DNA of 11,142 bases from Clostridium sp. UBA4108. GTDB lineage: Bacteria > Bacillota > Clostridia > Clostridiales > Clostridiaceae. The notes under the pieces were generated by a model. It saw nothing but the letters and a program-made list of their open reading frames with translations, was not told the DNA's origin and did not search any database. Of this stretch, positions 1 to 7,614 are shown in pieces (within the stretch, counting starts at the first letter, position 1; every line of letters starts with the position of its first letter). A program made the position numbers and the translations under genes. The stretch lies in the NCBI GenBank assembly GCA_002381695.1, contig DFXM01000049.1:1-11142 (forward strand), read 5' to 3'.

Positions 1-185
1 GCTCACAGAGAAGAGCAACTTGCGTTGCAGAGAAGTGTTCGCTTTGCTCACAAGTAAAGGCTCACTTCTCTGCAACCCTAGGTTGCAATTCACTGGCGAA
101 GCCAATTCTCTGTGCCTTTGGCACAATTCTCTGCAACTGTAAGTTGCAATTCTCTACGCTAAAGGCGCACTTCACTAAATAAGTT
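1..185 (-). repeat. Left hairpin-repeat array (one 61-bp period), cut by the window edge
   Basis: Read on the minus strand, the array begins with the terminus AACTTATTTAGTGAA (185-171). It continues as a chain of short inverted repeats: an imperfect one at 156-168, GCAAC/GTTGC at 133-147, GTGCC/GGCAC at 112-124, GGC-TTC-GCC at 95-103 and GCAAC/GTTGC at 72-86. Between them are 8-nt spacers of the type AGAGAATT or AGTGAATT. The two GCAAC hairpins start 61 bp apart. From about 64 down to 1 the spacers change to the inverted form (ACTTCTCT) and the units become GTGAGC-AAAGC-type and GCAACGCAAGTTGC. The array is much richer in G+C than the neighbouring genes. It matches the array at 10761-11142 in inverted orientation. 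No protein-coding role is credible. Function is unknown, and the element runs off the left edge. Confidence 0.9.
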
Positions 186-201
186 ACCTAGTAACTTATT
201 T
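177..201 (-). terminator. Palindromic hairpin at the end of lysA
   Basis: A perfect 11-bp inverted repeat (177-187 with 191-201, AAATAAGTTAC and its complement) has a 3-nt loop. It overlaps the lysA TAA stop (200-202). It is AT-rich and not followed by a clean U-run, so it would be a weak intrinsic terminator. One arm is also the terminus of the flanking repeat array, so the palindrome may be a by-product of where the array begins. Confidence 0.45.
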
Positions 202-1489
202 ATACTACATCCATTGCTATTAAATCCTCATAATTTTCTCTTCTAACTATAACCCTATCTTTTCCACCTTTAATCATAACAACAGCTGGTTTTGGTATTT
301 TATTATAATTACTTGCCATTGAATAGTTATATGCTCCTGTACTCATTACAGTTAAAATATCTCCTCTTTGAATGGAGCTTGGAACCATTAGATCCCATAT
401 TAATATATCTCCAGATTCACAACATCTTCCTGCAATAGTAACAACTTTATCTCTTTCTTCATTCATTTTCGAAGGAATATAGGCATCATACTTAGCTGTA
501 TATAAAGCTGGTCTTGGGTTGTCTGGCAGGCCCCCATCTACAGATACGTAAGTTCTAACTTCTGGAATTTCTTTTATAGTTCCTACTGTGTATAGAGTTA
601 TTCCCGCCTCTCCTACCATCCATCTACCTGGTTCTATAAATACTCTTGGTATTATCAAGCCATATTCAGTAAATCTAATTTTAATGGTATCCATTATAGC
701 ATCAATAAAATAACTCAATGGCTTAGTCTCATCACTTTCAATATATTTAATTCCAAATCCACCACCTACATTTAGTTCCTCAACCTGAACTCCTAATTCC
801 TCTTTTAGATTTCTAACTAGTAGTGCTGCATTTTCCACTGCTTGTATATGGCTACTCTTATCAAAGAGTTGAGAACCTACATGAAAATGTATACCTCTAA
901 ATTTTATGAATGGTGAGTTTGTTGCCCTTTCCACTGCTTCCTTAATAATTTTCTCATTCAAAGGTATGCCAAACTTAGAATCTTTCTGACCTGTTGATAT
1001 ATATTTATGAGTGTTACAATTTATATTGGGAGTTATTCTAAATAATATATCTACTATTTTATTACAATCACTTGCCAATTCATTTAAAAATATTAATTCA
1101 TCTATACTATCTACTACTACTCTGCCAACCCCTGAATTTATTGCCATTAAGAGCTCTGATTGTGTTTTATTATTTCCATGAAACATTATATTCATTGGAT
1201 CTACACCTGCCATAAGTGCTACATAAAGCTCTCCCCCTGAAACTACATCTAATCCCAGACCTTCATCTTTTATTATTTTACACATCTCTAAGGTTAAAAA
1301 TGCCTTTGATGCATAAAAAGCCATTGTATTAGGATATTTATTTATAAAAGATTCTTTTACTTCACTACATTTATCTCTAATTGAATCCTCTGATATAACA
1401 TACAGTGGTGTACCATATTTTTTTGCTAACTCTTCCACTTTGCAGCCGTAAAAAAATAACTCTCCATTTATAATCTCATTCTTGATCAT
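200..1489 (-). CDS. lysA: Diaminopimelate decarboxylase
   Basis: A PLP-dependent, cytosolic enzyme that decarboxylates meso-diaminopimelate to L-lysine, the last step of lysine synthesis. The 429-residue product has the usual family length and fold type III hallmarks. These are an N-terminal barrel with the Schiff-base lysine in YASKAF (K62), HFHVGSQ (201-207), the phosphate-binding GGGFG (242-246), EPGR (286-289), and in the C-terminal β-domain the active-site CESGD (357-361) and GAYNYSM (385-391). The ATG start at 1489 is preceded by AAAGGAG (1500-1506) at 10-nt spacing. It lies 78 bp downstream of the LD-carboxypeptidase gene on the same strand with no obvious terminator between them, so the two are probably co-transcribed. 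I see no lysine riboswitch upstream of either gene. The ornithine/arginine decarboxylase relatives are less likely given the CESGD context. Confidence 0.95.
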   Translation of the reverse strand: MIKNEIINGELFFYGCKVEELAKKYGTPLYVISEDSIRDKCSEVKESFINKYPNTMAFYASKAFLTLEMCKIIKDEGLGLDVVSGGELYVALMAGVDPMNIMFHGNNKTQSELLMAINSGVGRVVVDSIDELIFLNELASDCNKIVDILFRITPNINCNTHKYISTGQKDSKFGIPLNEKIIKEAVERATNSPFIKFRGIHFHVGSQLFDKSSHIQAVENAALLVRNLKEELGVQVEELNVGGGFGIKYIESDETKPLSYFIDAIMDTIKIRFTEYGLIIPRVFIEPGRWMVGEAGITLYTVGTIKEIPEVRTYVSVDGGLPDNPRPALYTAKYDAYIPSKMNEERDKVVTIAGRCCESGDILIWDLMVPSSIQRGDILTVMSTGAYNYSMASNYNKIPKPAVVMIKGGKDRVIVRRENYEDLIAMDVV

Positions 1490-1567
1490 ATTTATCTTGC
1501 TCCTTTAATTTAATAAATAATTTATTCCCTCATAAATCTTCTCTCATGCTTTACCATCTCAACCTTC

Positions 1568-2497
1568 TTATCTTTGTAATGCACTTTCAACTATTACCAA
1601 TTTCTTTGCACTGCTGTTTAACTTGGCTTTTACTCCTAGAGGAAGTGTTATTTTAGATTTACAATGTCCTACTTGCAAATTATATATAGTTGGTTTATTA
1701 AAAGGAATTATAATATCCTTTATAACTTGTAGTAGGGAAAGGCTATCCTCATCATCCCTATCACAATTATTAAAATCTCCTAATATTATGCCATTGGCAT
1801 CTTTGAGTTTACCTGAAAGAGCTAATTGAGTTAACATTCTATCAATTCTGTAAGGTTCCTCATCAACATCTTCTAATACTAATAATTTACCTTTAGTATC
1901 TATTTCATAAGGAGTTCCAATGCATCCAGCAATTAAAGATAAATTTCCGCCCACAATTTCCCCCTCTGCTTCTCCTCCAACTAAGGTTTTAATTTCATAT
2001 CCATCTGGGTTAGATATTAATCCTATGGGGTCATCGCAGGTTAACGACTTAAGTAATGAATCAGTTGTAAAATCATCCATTCCCTTGCTTACTTCAGTAG
2101 TAGCCATAGGACCATGAAAAGTCACAAGCTCACATACTTTATTGAGCACCACATGTATACCTGTAATATCACTGTATCCAATAAATATCTTAGGATTTTT
2201 CTTTACTATTTCATAATCCAGCATATCTAGTATTCTTGGAGCTCCATAACCACCTCTTAGACACATAATGGCATCTACGCCTTTATCTTTAAACATTTCA
2301 TTAAAGCCATTTGCTCTAGTTCTATCATCTCCAGCTAAATATCCGTACTTATCATAACAACTACTTGAAAGCTTTACCTTATATCCGAAGTTTTCTAAAG
2401 TTTTAATTCCTCTTTCAATATTTTCTTTATCGGTAGGTCCCGAAGTCCCACATATACCTATAGTATCTCCCTTTTGTAGTGCTTTGGGCTTTATCAC
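1568..2497 (-). CDS. ldcA: LD-carboxypeptidase, peptidase family S66
   Basis: Serine peptidase of family S66. Members cleave the L,D bond between meso-diaminopimelate and the terminal D-alanine of peptidoglycan tetrapeptides; MccF-type relatives act on other amide substrates. The 309-residue product has the family's Ser-Glu-His triad: S109 in GYSDITG, E209 in LVLED and H278 in VGHCKSK. It also has the early GTSGP (17-21) and the LRGGYG loop (80-85). No signal peptide is visible, so it is probably cytosolic. The start is GTG at 2497 with AGGGGG (2505-2510) 7 nt upstream; the overlapping ATG at 2499 leads straight into a stop. It precedes lysA in the same direction. This suggests a link from cell-wall peptide recycling to diaminopimelate use, which is an inference from position. 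The symbol is given at family level. Confidence 0.88.
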   Translation of the reverse strand: MIKPKALQKGDTIGICGTSGPTDKENIERGIKTLENFGYKVKLSSSCYDKYGYLAGDDRTRANGFNEMFKDKGVDAIMCLRGGYGAPRILDMLDYEIVKKNPKIFIGYSDITGIHVVLNKVCELVTFHGPMATTEVSKGMDDFTTDSLLKSLTCDDPIGLISNPDGYEIKTLVGGEAEGEIVGGNLSLIAGCIGTPYEIDTKGKLLVLEDVDEEPYRIDRMLTQLALSGKLKDANGIILGDFNNCDRDDEDSLSLLQVIKDIIIPFNKPTIYNLQVGHCKSKITLPLGVKAKLNSSAKKLVIVESALQR

Positions 2498-2520
2498 ATT
2501 AATTCCCCCTTATAATTTTG

Positions 2521-2526
2521 ATTATA
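2521..2526 (-). promoter_or_regulatory. Probable -10 box for ldcA-lysA
   Basis: A perfect TATAAT lies about 11 nt upstream of the AGGGGG ribosome binding site of ldcA, at the right distance for a short leader. No good TTGACA-like -35 hexamer is visible 16-18 bp upstream, so the assignment rests on the -10 match and position only. Confidence 0.4.
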
Positions 2527-2620
2527 CAGCTGACATATTTATTCTTATAAAATTTATAAGTACTGAATTATATTTTATTCTTATATATATGTTTTAATAA
2601 TGATAATTCATATTAATTAA

Positions 2621-2710
2621 ACATTATACAAATAGGCTTTTATTTTATGAAATATTGGAATTGAACTTCATGCTATCCCAATTTTATATTTAAGCCTATT
2701 TGTATAATGT
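2621..2710. repeat. 90-bp element with perfect 19-bp inverted ends
   Basis: ACATTATACAAATAGGCTT at 2621-2639 is exactly complementary to 2692-2710. A second inner stem joins about 2652-2658 with 2678-2684 territory: ATTGG at 2654-2658 pairs with CCAAT at 2678-2682. On the minus strand the inner stem extends by a G-U pair and an A-U pair that would be mismatched on the plus strand, hinting at a minus-strand RNA. It could be a MITE-like remnant, a structured transcript or a cruciform. It has no U-run of the kind expected for a terminator and no clear target-site duplication. Confidence 0.8.
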
Positions 2711-2745
2711 AGAAATTTAATTACAACTTATATATATATATAAAT

Positions 2746-2787
2746 AAAGCAAAAACCCTGCCAACTTATTGTCAGAGTTTTTGCTTT
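2746..2787 (-). terminator. Intrinsic terminator downstream of the σ54-type regulator gene
   Basis: A 15-bp stem (2746-2760 with 2773-2787, one mismatch) has further inner pairing and a CTTA loop. On both strands the descending arm ends in a T-rich stretch (GTTTTTGCTTT), so it may work in both directions. It lies about 170 bp downstream of the regulator gene's stop and upstream of the ldcA promoter region, so it would insulate the two units. Confidence 0.75.
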
Positions 2788-2959
2788 TAAAATCCTCATT
2801 ATTCCATTCATTATGCCTAAAATATAATAAGTCTAAATACTGTTGAGTTCGCTTTTTTGAACTTCATATCTATTTTATACAAAAAAATTACTAAAGCATT
2901 AACAACCAAGATAATTCTTATCTTTCCATTATTTCGAACCATTATCCTGAAATGCGGAA

Positions 2960-4813
2960 TTACTTATATTCGTTTATATTTAAATTATATTTCTTTATTT
3001 TATCATAGAAACTAGTTTTTCCTATTTGTAAATCTCTCATAACATTCTTAATATTTCCATTATTAGTCTTTAATGCTCTTATTATTATATCTCTTTCAGC
3101 TTGTTCAAGGTTATGTTTTAAGCTACTATTAGCCTCTTCATCGTATTCTTCTTTATTGGTGAATTTTATATTTTTTGAATATATTATATTTGAGTCACTA
3201 AGACTTATTGCTCTCTCAAGAATATTTTCTAATTCTCTTACATTGCCTGTCCAAGAATACTTCATCAGTTTATTCATAGCTTCACTAGTGATTACTACAT
3301 CTTCTCTTTTTAATCTTGTTGATATTTTAGGTAATAGCTTCTCAACTAGTATAGGAATATCCTCAATTCTATTTCTAAGGGGTTCAATATATATAGGTAT
3401 AATATTTATTCTATAATATAAATCTTCCCTGAAGCTCCCTTCTTGGATTGCCTCCTCTAGATTTTTATTAGTAGCACATATAACTCTAGTATCTACCTCA
3501 ATTTCTTCCATTCCACCAATCCTATAAAAATTTTTATTTTGGAGAAAATTAAGAAGCTTTGCTTGAGTTTTTAAAGACATTTCTGCTATTTCATCTAAAA
3601 ATACAGTACCCTTATTAGCTAACTCCAGAAGCCCCATTTTACCAGACTTTCTTGAGTTTGTGAATGCTCCTCCTTCATATCCAAATAGCTCACTCTCTAA
3701 TAAATTTTCTGGAAGAGAAGCACAATTTATATGTAAAAACCTATTATTTCTCCTTTGACTTAATATATGAATTTCTTTTGCAAGGGTACTTTTCCCTATT
3801 CCACTTTCACCTAAAATTAATACCGTAGAATCAGTCTTAGAAGATTTATAGGCAATTTTTTTTATATTATTTATGTGAATACTTACTCCTTCAAAGTTTT
3901 TAAAACTCTTTATTATATTCTCATCCTCTAACAATTCTTCTGTTTTTTTCAGGTTCTCTAGTAATATATTTCTCTCTTCTATTACCTCCTTGAGTTCTGT
4001 TATATCCTCAACTCTTAAAATAGCTCCTATTTTCTTCTCATCAGTATACAATGGAATAATAGAAGATAACGTTGCTATACCATTAATATTCATAAACTCA
4101 TTTACTATAACATGATCTTTATCTGTAGCGCATAAGTAAAACTTATTCATCTCACTATTCTTTTCATGAACATTAAAAATGAACTTACCAAGTGGATTTA
4201 ATACTTTTGTATTAGCTCCTTTCTCATTAAAAGGCTTTTGTTGTAATATATATTTTAAATTTTCATTTCTAGCTGTATATCCTTTACTTTGATAAAAAAT
4301 CAATTCTTTATTTCTCATTATTACCATATGACCTACGGCATATCTATATTCCATAGCATAACTCACTTCATTAACAGTAATATTCAGAAATTTTTTAGAA
4401 TAATCTATAGATAGTTTATATTTTACATCCTTATAACTTCCATCTAAGTGTACAATTCCCCTTTGACTACTATCTTTAATAATCTTATGCATTGAAAATG
4501 CTTTGCTATTATTATGCATGTATATACCAAAAGCTAAAATAGAATCTCCTTCTTTAATTTGATTATCATAAATTCCTATCTTATTTAAATCCTCATGAGT
4601 CAACCCCCCATCATCTGCACCAACCTTATTATCTGCAATTAGAACATAATCTCCATCTTTAAGGACTCCACTAGCATGTGTAATTTCGGAAGGTTCAAAT
4701 ATCCCAAAGATTTCTTTAGCTTTTTTATTATAAGTTGTAATTATTCCCTCAGTATTAATTACTATAATACCCTGGGAAACATTATCTAATATTTCATGTA
4801 AAACTTTACTCAT
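2960..4813 (-). CDS. σ54-type AAA+ transcriptional activator with an N-terminal PAS domain and altered GAFTGA loop
   Basis: A 617-residue cytosolic DNA-binding regulator. In order: a PAS-like sensor at about 5-45 (ILDNVSQGIIVIN, then GIITTYNKKA), a poorly recognised central region that probably includes a second PAS-like fold (about 215-275), and a coiled-coil linker (about 272-298). The AAA+ domain follows (about 305-540), with Walker A GESGIGKS (335-342), Walker B GTVFLDEI (402-409), sensor I ATN (447-449) and arginine-finger segment FREDLYYRIN (461-470). A Fis-type helix-turn-helix closes the protein (about 570-612). Odd point: the σ54-contacting GAFTGA loop reads GAFTNS (382-387). The ATG start has AAGGAGGG 6 nt upstream. 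It lies 50 bp downstream of the CoA-binding protein gene and is probably co-transcribed with it. The ligand and target genes are not evident; no -24/-12 promoter was found in the window. Confidence 0.9.
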   Translation of the reverse strand: MSKVLHEILDNVSQGIIVINTEGIITTYNKKAKEIFGIFEPSEITHASGVLKDGDYVLIADNKVGADDGGLTHEDLNKIGIYDNQIKEGDSILAFGIYMHNNSKAFSMHKIIKDSSQRGIVHLDGSYKDVKYKLSIDYSKKFLNITVNEVSYAMEYRYAVGHMVIMRNKELIFYQSKGYTARNENLKYILQQKPFNEKGANTKVLNPLGKFIFNVHEKNSEMNKFYLCATDKDHVIVNEFMNINGIATLSSIIPLYTDEKKIGAILRVEDITELKEVIEERNILLENLKKTEELLEDENIIKSFKNFEGVSIHINNIKKIAYKSSKTDSTVLILGESGIGKSTLAKEIHILSQRRNNRFLHINCASLPENLLESELFGYEGGAFTNSRKSGKMGLLELANKGTVFLDEIAEMSLKTQAKLLNFLQNKNFYRIGGMEEIEVDTRVICATNKNLEEAIQEGSFREDLYYRINIIPIYIEPLRNRIEDIPILVEKLLPKISTRLKREDVVITSEAMNKLMKYSWTGNVRELENILERAISLSDSNIIYSKNIKFTNKEEYDEEANSSLKHNLEQAERDIIIRALKTNNGNIKNVMRDLQIGKTSFYDKIKKYNLNINEYK

Positions 4814-4863
4814 AAAATTCCCTCCTTATACACATATATTTTATCATCCTAAATGATTTAATT

Positions 4864-5250
4864 CTATTTTTTTGAGGATTCCTTAAGTTCTGCATACAAA
4901 CATTTATGATATTCTATATTAAATCCCATTTCCCTTGCTTTTTCTATAACACGCTCATCAAAAGATCCTGATTGGAACCATATATTTTTAATTCCCTTTT
5001 CCTTTATTTTCTCTAATGAATTTAAAGATATCTGAGGGTTTACCACCATATCTATAGCCTCTAGAGTGGCCGGTAGATCATCTAAAGAATTATATATTTT
5101 AATACCATCAACACTATTATATTTAGGATTTACTCCATATACAGTATACCCATTCTCCTCTAGACTCTTAAAGATTTTATAACCATATTTATCTCTATCT
5201 TGAGTTGCACCTAATAATGCCCATCTCTTCATGTTTAACATTTCATTCAC
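4864..5250 (-). CDS. CoA-binding domain (YccU-like) protein
   Basis: A 128-residue single-domain Rossmann protein of the CoA_binding family, which is related to the nucleotide-binding part of succinyl-CoA synthetase α. Visible features are the β-strand and glycine turn WALLGATQDRDKYGYK (10-25), the second strand YTVYGVNPKY, DMVVNP, then KNIWFQSGSFDE and a C-terminal IEYHKCLY. These match the layout of small CoA-binding proteins, whose cellular role is generally unclear. I chose the GTG start at 5250 because AGGGAG (5259-5264) stands 8 nt upstream. An in-frame ATG at 5301 would add 17 residues unlike the family and lacks a ribosome binding site. ATGs at 5241 and 5232 are also in frame but too far from the AGGGAG. 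The σ54-type regulator gene follows 50 bp downstream, so the two may share a transcript. Confidence 0.85.
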   Translation of the reverse strand: MNEMLNMKRWALLGATQDRDKYGYKIFKSLEENGYTVYGVNPKYNSVDGIKIYNSLDDLPATLEAIDMVVNPQISLNSLEKIKEKGIKNIWFQSGSFDERVIEKAREMGFNIEYHKCLYAELKESSKK

Positions 5251-5258
5251 ATAACTCA

Positions 5259-5264
5259 CTCCCT
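5259..5264 (-). promoter_or_regulatory. Ribosome binding site fixing the CoA-binding protein start
   Basis: AGGGAG (within GAGGGAGTG) lies 8 nt before GTG 5250. It is the only purine-rich site near the candidate starts and argues against the upstream ATG at 5301. Confidence 0.75.
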
Positions 5265-5373
5265 CGAATAATTTAATTAGTATATAGAATGTTAACTTCA
5301 TATATACTTATATTTTATTATGTACTAATACACATTAAAATATCTTTTATTAATTATACTTATTACTATATTA

Positions 5374-5435
5374 TTAACATGTTAGCTAATTAATTTGTTT
5401 TATTGTATAATATTGGTGTATTAATGTTAATTAGC
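5374..5435 (+). promoter_or_regulatory. Candidate fbp promoter with flanking inverted repeats
   Basis: The divergent region between the CoA-binding gene and fbp (5251-5488) has a perfect TATAAT at 5406-5411 but no clear -35 box. It is bracketed by GCTAATTAA (5385-5393) and its inverse TTAATTAGC (5427-5435), and a perfect 10-bp palindrome TAACATGTTA sits at 5374-5383. A further inverted pair is TAATACAC (5326-5333) with GTGTATTA (5416-5423). AT-richness makes some such matches likely by chance. A regulator site is possible but not shown. Confidence 0.35.
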
Positions 5436-5488
5436 ATAGTATATATGATTAATATTAGCTTTTTATATACGCTAAAAAGGAGATTATT

Positions 5489-7480
5489 ATGGATAGATTT
5501 TGTGAAATTAGTGTTGACCTTATAGAAAAAGATTTAAGATATTTGGAGCTTTTATCTGGTACCTTTCCTACTATATCAGCAGCTTCTACTGAAATTATAA
5601 ATCTAGAAGCTATATTAAATCTTCCCAAAGGAACAGAACACTTTCTAACTGACATTCATGGAGAATATGAGGCATTTCAGCATGTGCTTAGAAACGCTTC
5701 AGGAGTTATTAAACGAAAGGTTAATGATATTTTTGGAAATACCTTGAGGGAATCTGAAAAAAAAGACTTATGTACACTTATATATTATCCTGAACAAAAA
5801 CTAGAGATAGCTCTATCTAATGAGAAGGATATAGATGATTGGTATAAAATTACTCTGCATCAATTAATTCAAATATGTAGAAATGTCTCTTCCAAATATA
5901 CTAGGTCTAAAGTAAGGAAATCTCTTCCCCCTGATTTCTCATACATTATAGAAGAACTTTTGCATGAATCTCAGGTTAGACCTAATAAACATGATTATTT
6001 TAATGGTATTATAAGTACTATTATTACCATTGGAAGAGCTAAAGAGTTTATTATTGCTATATGTAACGTTATTCAGAGGCTTACAATAGATACTCTTCAC
6101 ATTGTAGGAGACATTTATGATAGAGGCCCTGGCGCTCATGATATTATGGATATTCTATGTGGCTATCATTCCTTTGATATCCAATGGGGAAACCACGATA
6201 TACTGTGGATGGGCGCTGCTGCCGGAAATCAAAGCTGTATTGCCAATGTAATCAGAATTTGTACTAGGTATGCAAATCTTGAAACTTTAGAAGATGGATA
6301 TGGAATTAATCTCTTACCATTAGCTACTTTTGCTATGGATGTATATAAGGATGATCCATGTAAATCTTTTAAATCTAAGGTAAGTAAAGATAATCCTTAT
6401 AAAGAAAAGCAATTAAAACTTATGGGGCAAATGCATAAGGCAATCTCTATAATTCAATTTAAATTAGAAGGAGAGTTAGTAAAAAATCACCCTGAATTTA
6501 AATTAAGCCATAGACGACTATTAGATAAAATTGATTATGAAAAAGGAACTATAAACATAAATGGTACTGAATATGCTTTGAATGACTCTCATTTTCCTAC
6601 CATAGATCCTAAAAATCCATACAAATTAACTGATGAAGAAAGAGATTTAGTAAAAAGATTGACTTCTTCCTTTATTAATAGTGAGAAATTAGAACGACAT
6701 ATAAGATGTCTTTATTCTAAAGGAAGTCTCTACTTAAAACGTAATTCAAATCTCCTATATCATGCCTCAATTCCTATGGATGAGAATGGAGATTTTAGAA
6801 AAGTTACTATAGAAGGAGAACAATATAGTGGCAAATCCTTATTAGATAAAATTGATAGAGTTACTAGAGAAGCTTACTTTAACAAAAGAAATACTCGTGA
6901 AAAGAATTATGCTATAGATTTTATGTGGTATTTATGGTGTGGTGCTGACTCTCCTCTATTTGATAAAGATAAAATGGCTACCTTTGAAAGATACTTTATT
7001 GATGATAAATCAAGTCATAAAGAGATTAAGGGGTATTATTATACTTTGATGGATAGTGAGGAAATCTGTGATAAAATACTAAGTGAATTTGGATTAGATC
7101 CAAGTAATTCTCACATTATAAATGGTCATGTTCCTGTCAAAACACTAAAGGGTGAAAATCCTATAAAAGCCAATGGAAAGCTATTGGTTATTGATGGCGG
7201 ATTCTCAAAAGCGTACCAACCAGAAACTGGTATTGCTGGATATACCTTAATATATAATTCTTATGGTCTTCAATTAATTCAGCATGAACCTTTTGAATCT
7301 ACTCAAAAAGCAATTGAAGAAGGTATGGATATTATTTCTACGACCCTTATTGTAGAACTAACTGCTAAGAGACTTAGGATAAGAGATACAGATAAAGGTG
7401 ATGAACTAGCAAGACAAATTCATGATTTACAGCATTTATTAGTAGCCTATAGAAAAGGGCTTATAAAAGAGAGTAAGTAG
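5489..7480 (+). CDS. fbp: Fructose-1,6-bisphosphatase, class III
   Basis: Hydrolyses fructose 1,6-bisphosphate to fructose 6-phosphate and phosphate, the committed step of gluconeogenesis, in the cytosol. At 663 residues it has the size of the Firmicute class III enzymes, which are unrelated to classes I and II and belong to the metallophosphatase fold. The metal-binding motifs are in order: LTDIHGE (53-59), GDIYDRG (207-213) and GNHD (234-237), with INGHVPVK and the DGGFSKAYQ segment near the C-terminus. The ATG start follows AAGGAG (5477-5482) at 6 nt. It is the only plus-strand gene here, divergent from the CoA-binding gene and convergent with the htrA-type gene. It is monocistronic by layout, ending in a structured 3' region and a bidirectional terminator. 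The reading frame is intact with no key motif missing. Confidence 0.96.
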   Translation: MDRFCEISVDLIEKDLRYLELLSGTFPTISAASTEIINLEAILNLPKGTEHFLTDIHGEYEAFQHVLRNASGVIKRKVNDIFGNTLRESEKKDLCTLIYYPEQKLEIALSNEKDIDDWYKITLHQLIQICRNVSSKYTRSKVRKSLPPDFSYIIEELLHESQVRPNKHDYFNGIISTIITIGRAKEFIIAICNVIQRLTIDTLHIVGDIYDRGPGAHDIMDILCGYHSFDIQWGNHDILWMGAAAGNQSCIANVIRICTRYANLETLEDGYGINLLPLATFAMDVYKDDPCKSFKSKVSKDNPYKEKQLKLMGQMHKAISIIQFKLEGELVKNHPEFKLSHRRLLDKIDYEKGTININGTEYALNDSHFPTIDPKNPYKLTDEERDLVKRLTSSFINSEKLERHIRCLYSKGSLYLKRNSNLLYHASIPMDENGDFRKVTIEGEQYSGKSLLDKIDRVTREAYFNKRNTREKNYAIDFMWYLWCGADSPLFDKDKMATFERYFIDDKSSHKEIKGYYYTLMDSEEICDKILSEFGLDPSNSHIINGHVPVKTLKGENPIKANGKLLVIDGGFSKAYQPETGIAGYTLIYNSYGLQLIQHEPFESTQKAIEEGMDIISTTLIVELTAKRLRIRDTDKGDELARQIHDLQHLLVAYRKGLIKESK

Positions 7481-7482
7481 CA

Positions 7483-7557
7483 ATTTTAGATAACGGAAAC
7501 CGGAGGATGCACTTCACTAAATATATTGTCGGTTTCCATCAAGATATAGTCTAAAAT
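7483..7557 (+). other. Two-part stem behind fbp with a copy of the array terminus in its loop
   Basis: Outer arms ATTTTAGA (7483-7490) and TCTAAAAT (7550-7557) and inner arms GGAAACCG (7495-7502) and CGGTTTCC (7530-7537) are each perfect complements. The 27-nt loop contains GCACTTCACTAAATA (7509-7523), identical to 168-182 territory at the end of the left array. The structure lies directly after the fbp stop and before the terminator. It could be an RNA structure in the fbp 3' end or an old insertion site. Confidence 0.65.
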
Positions 7558-7600
7558 AAAGAACTAAGCACATTATAAAATTTAATGTACTTAGTTCTTT
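7558..7600. terminator. Bidirectional terminator between convergent fbp and htrA-type genes
   Basis: An 18-bp stem (7558-7575 with 7583-7600) carries one non-Watson-Crick pair, which is a G-U wobble on the minus strand and a C-A mismatch on the plus strand, with a 7-nt loop. Each strand ends in TTCTTT-type runs. It lies 78 bp past the fbp stop and 14 bp past the stop of the opposite gene, so it can end transcripts from both. Confidence 0.85.
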
Positions 7601-7614
7601 TATGGATATAAATA

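Larger units (their letters stand above)
2498..2959. other. 462-bp intergenic region without a gene
   Basis: No credible coding frame is present on either strand. Going from ldcA toward the σ54 regulator gene, it holds a TATAAT box (2521-2526), a very AT-rich stretch, a 90-bp inverted-repeat element (2621-2710), a short TA microsatellite (2729-2742) and a strong hairpin (2746-2787). The last part (2788-2959) contains only weak inverted repeats, for example 2908-2913 with 2919-2924. No T-box or lysine riboswitch motif was recognised. Confidence 0.7.

Noticed and set aside
112..136. σ54 (-24/-12) promoter-like TGGCAC...TGC in the arrays
   Set aside because: The spacing between GG and GC is one base too long, and the match arises from the repeat units themselves.
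1490..2620. Lysine riboswitch or T-box controlling ldcA-lysA
   Set aside because: Neither the space before lysA (78 bp) nor the region before ldcA shows the conserved core motifs or a terminator/antiterminator arrangement.
2729..2742. TA dinucleotide run
   Set aside because: Seven TA repeats in very AT-rich DNA are unremarkable.
5251..5301. Longer start of the CoA-binding protein at ATG 5301
   Set aside because: The 17 extra residues cover the AGGGAG ribosome binding site of the GTG start, and no such site precedes ATG 5301.
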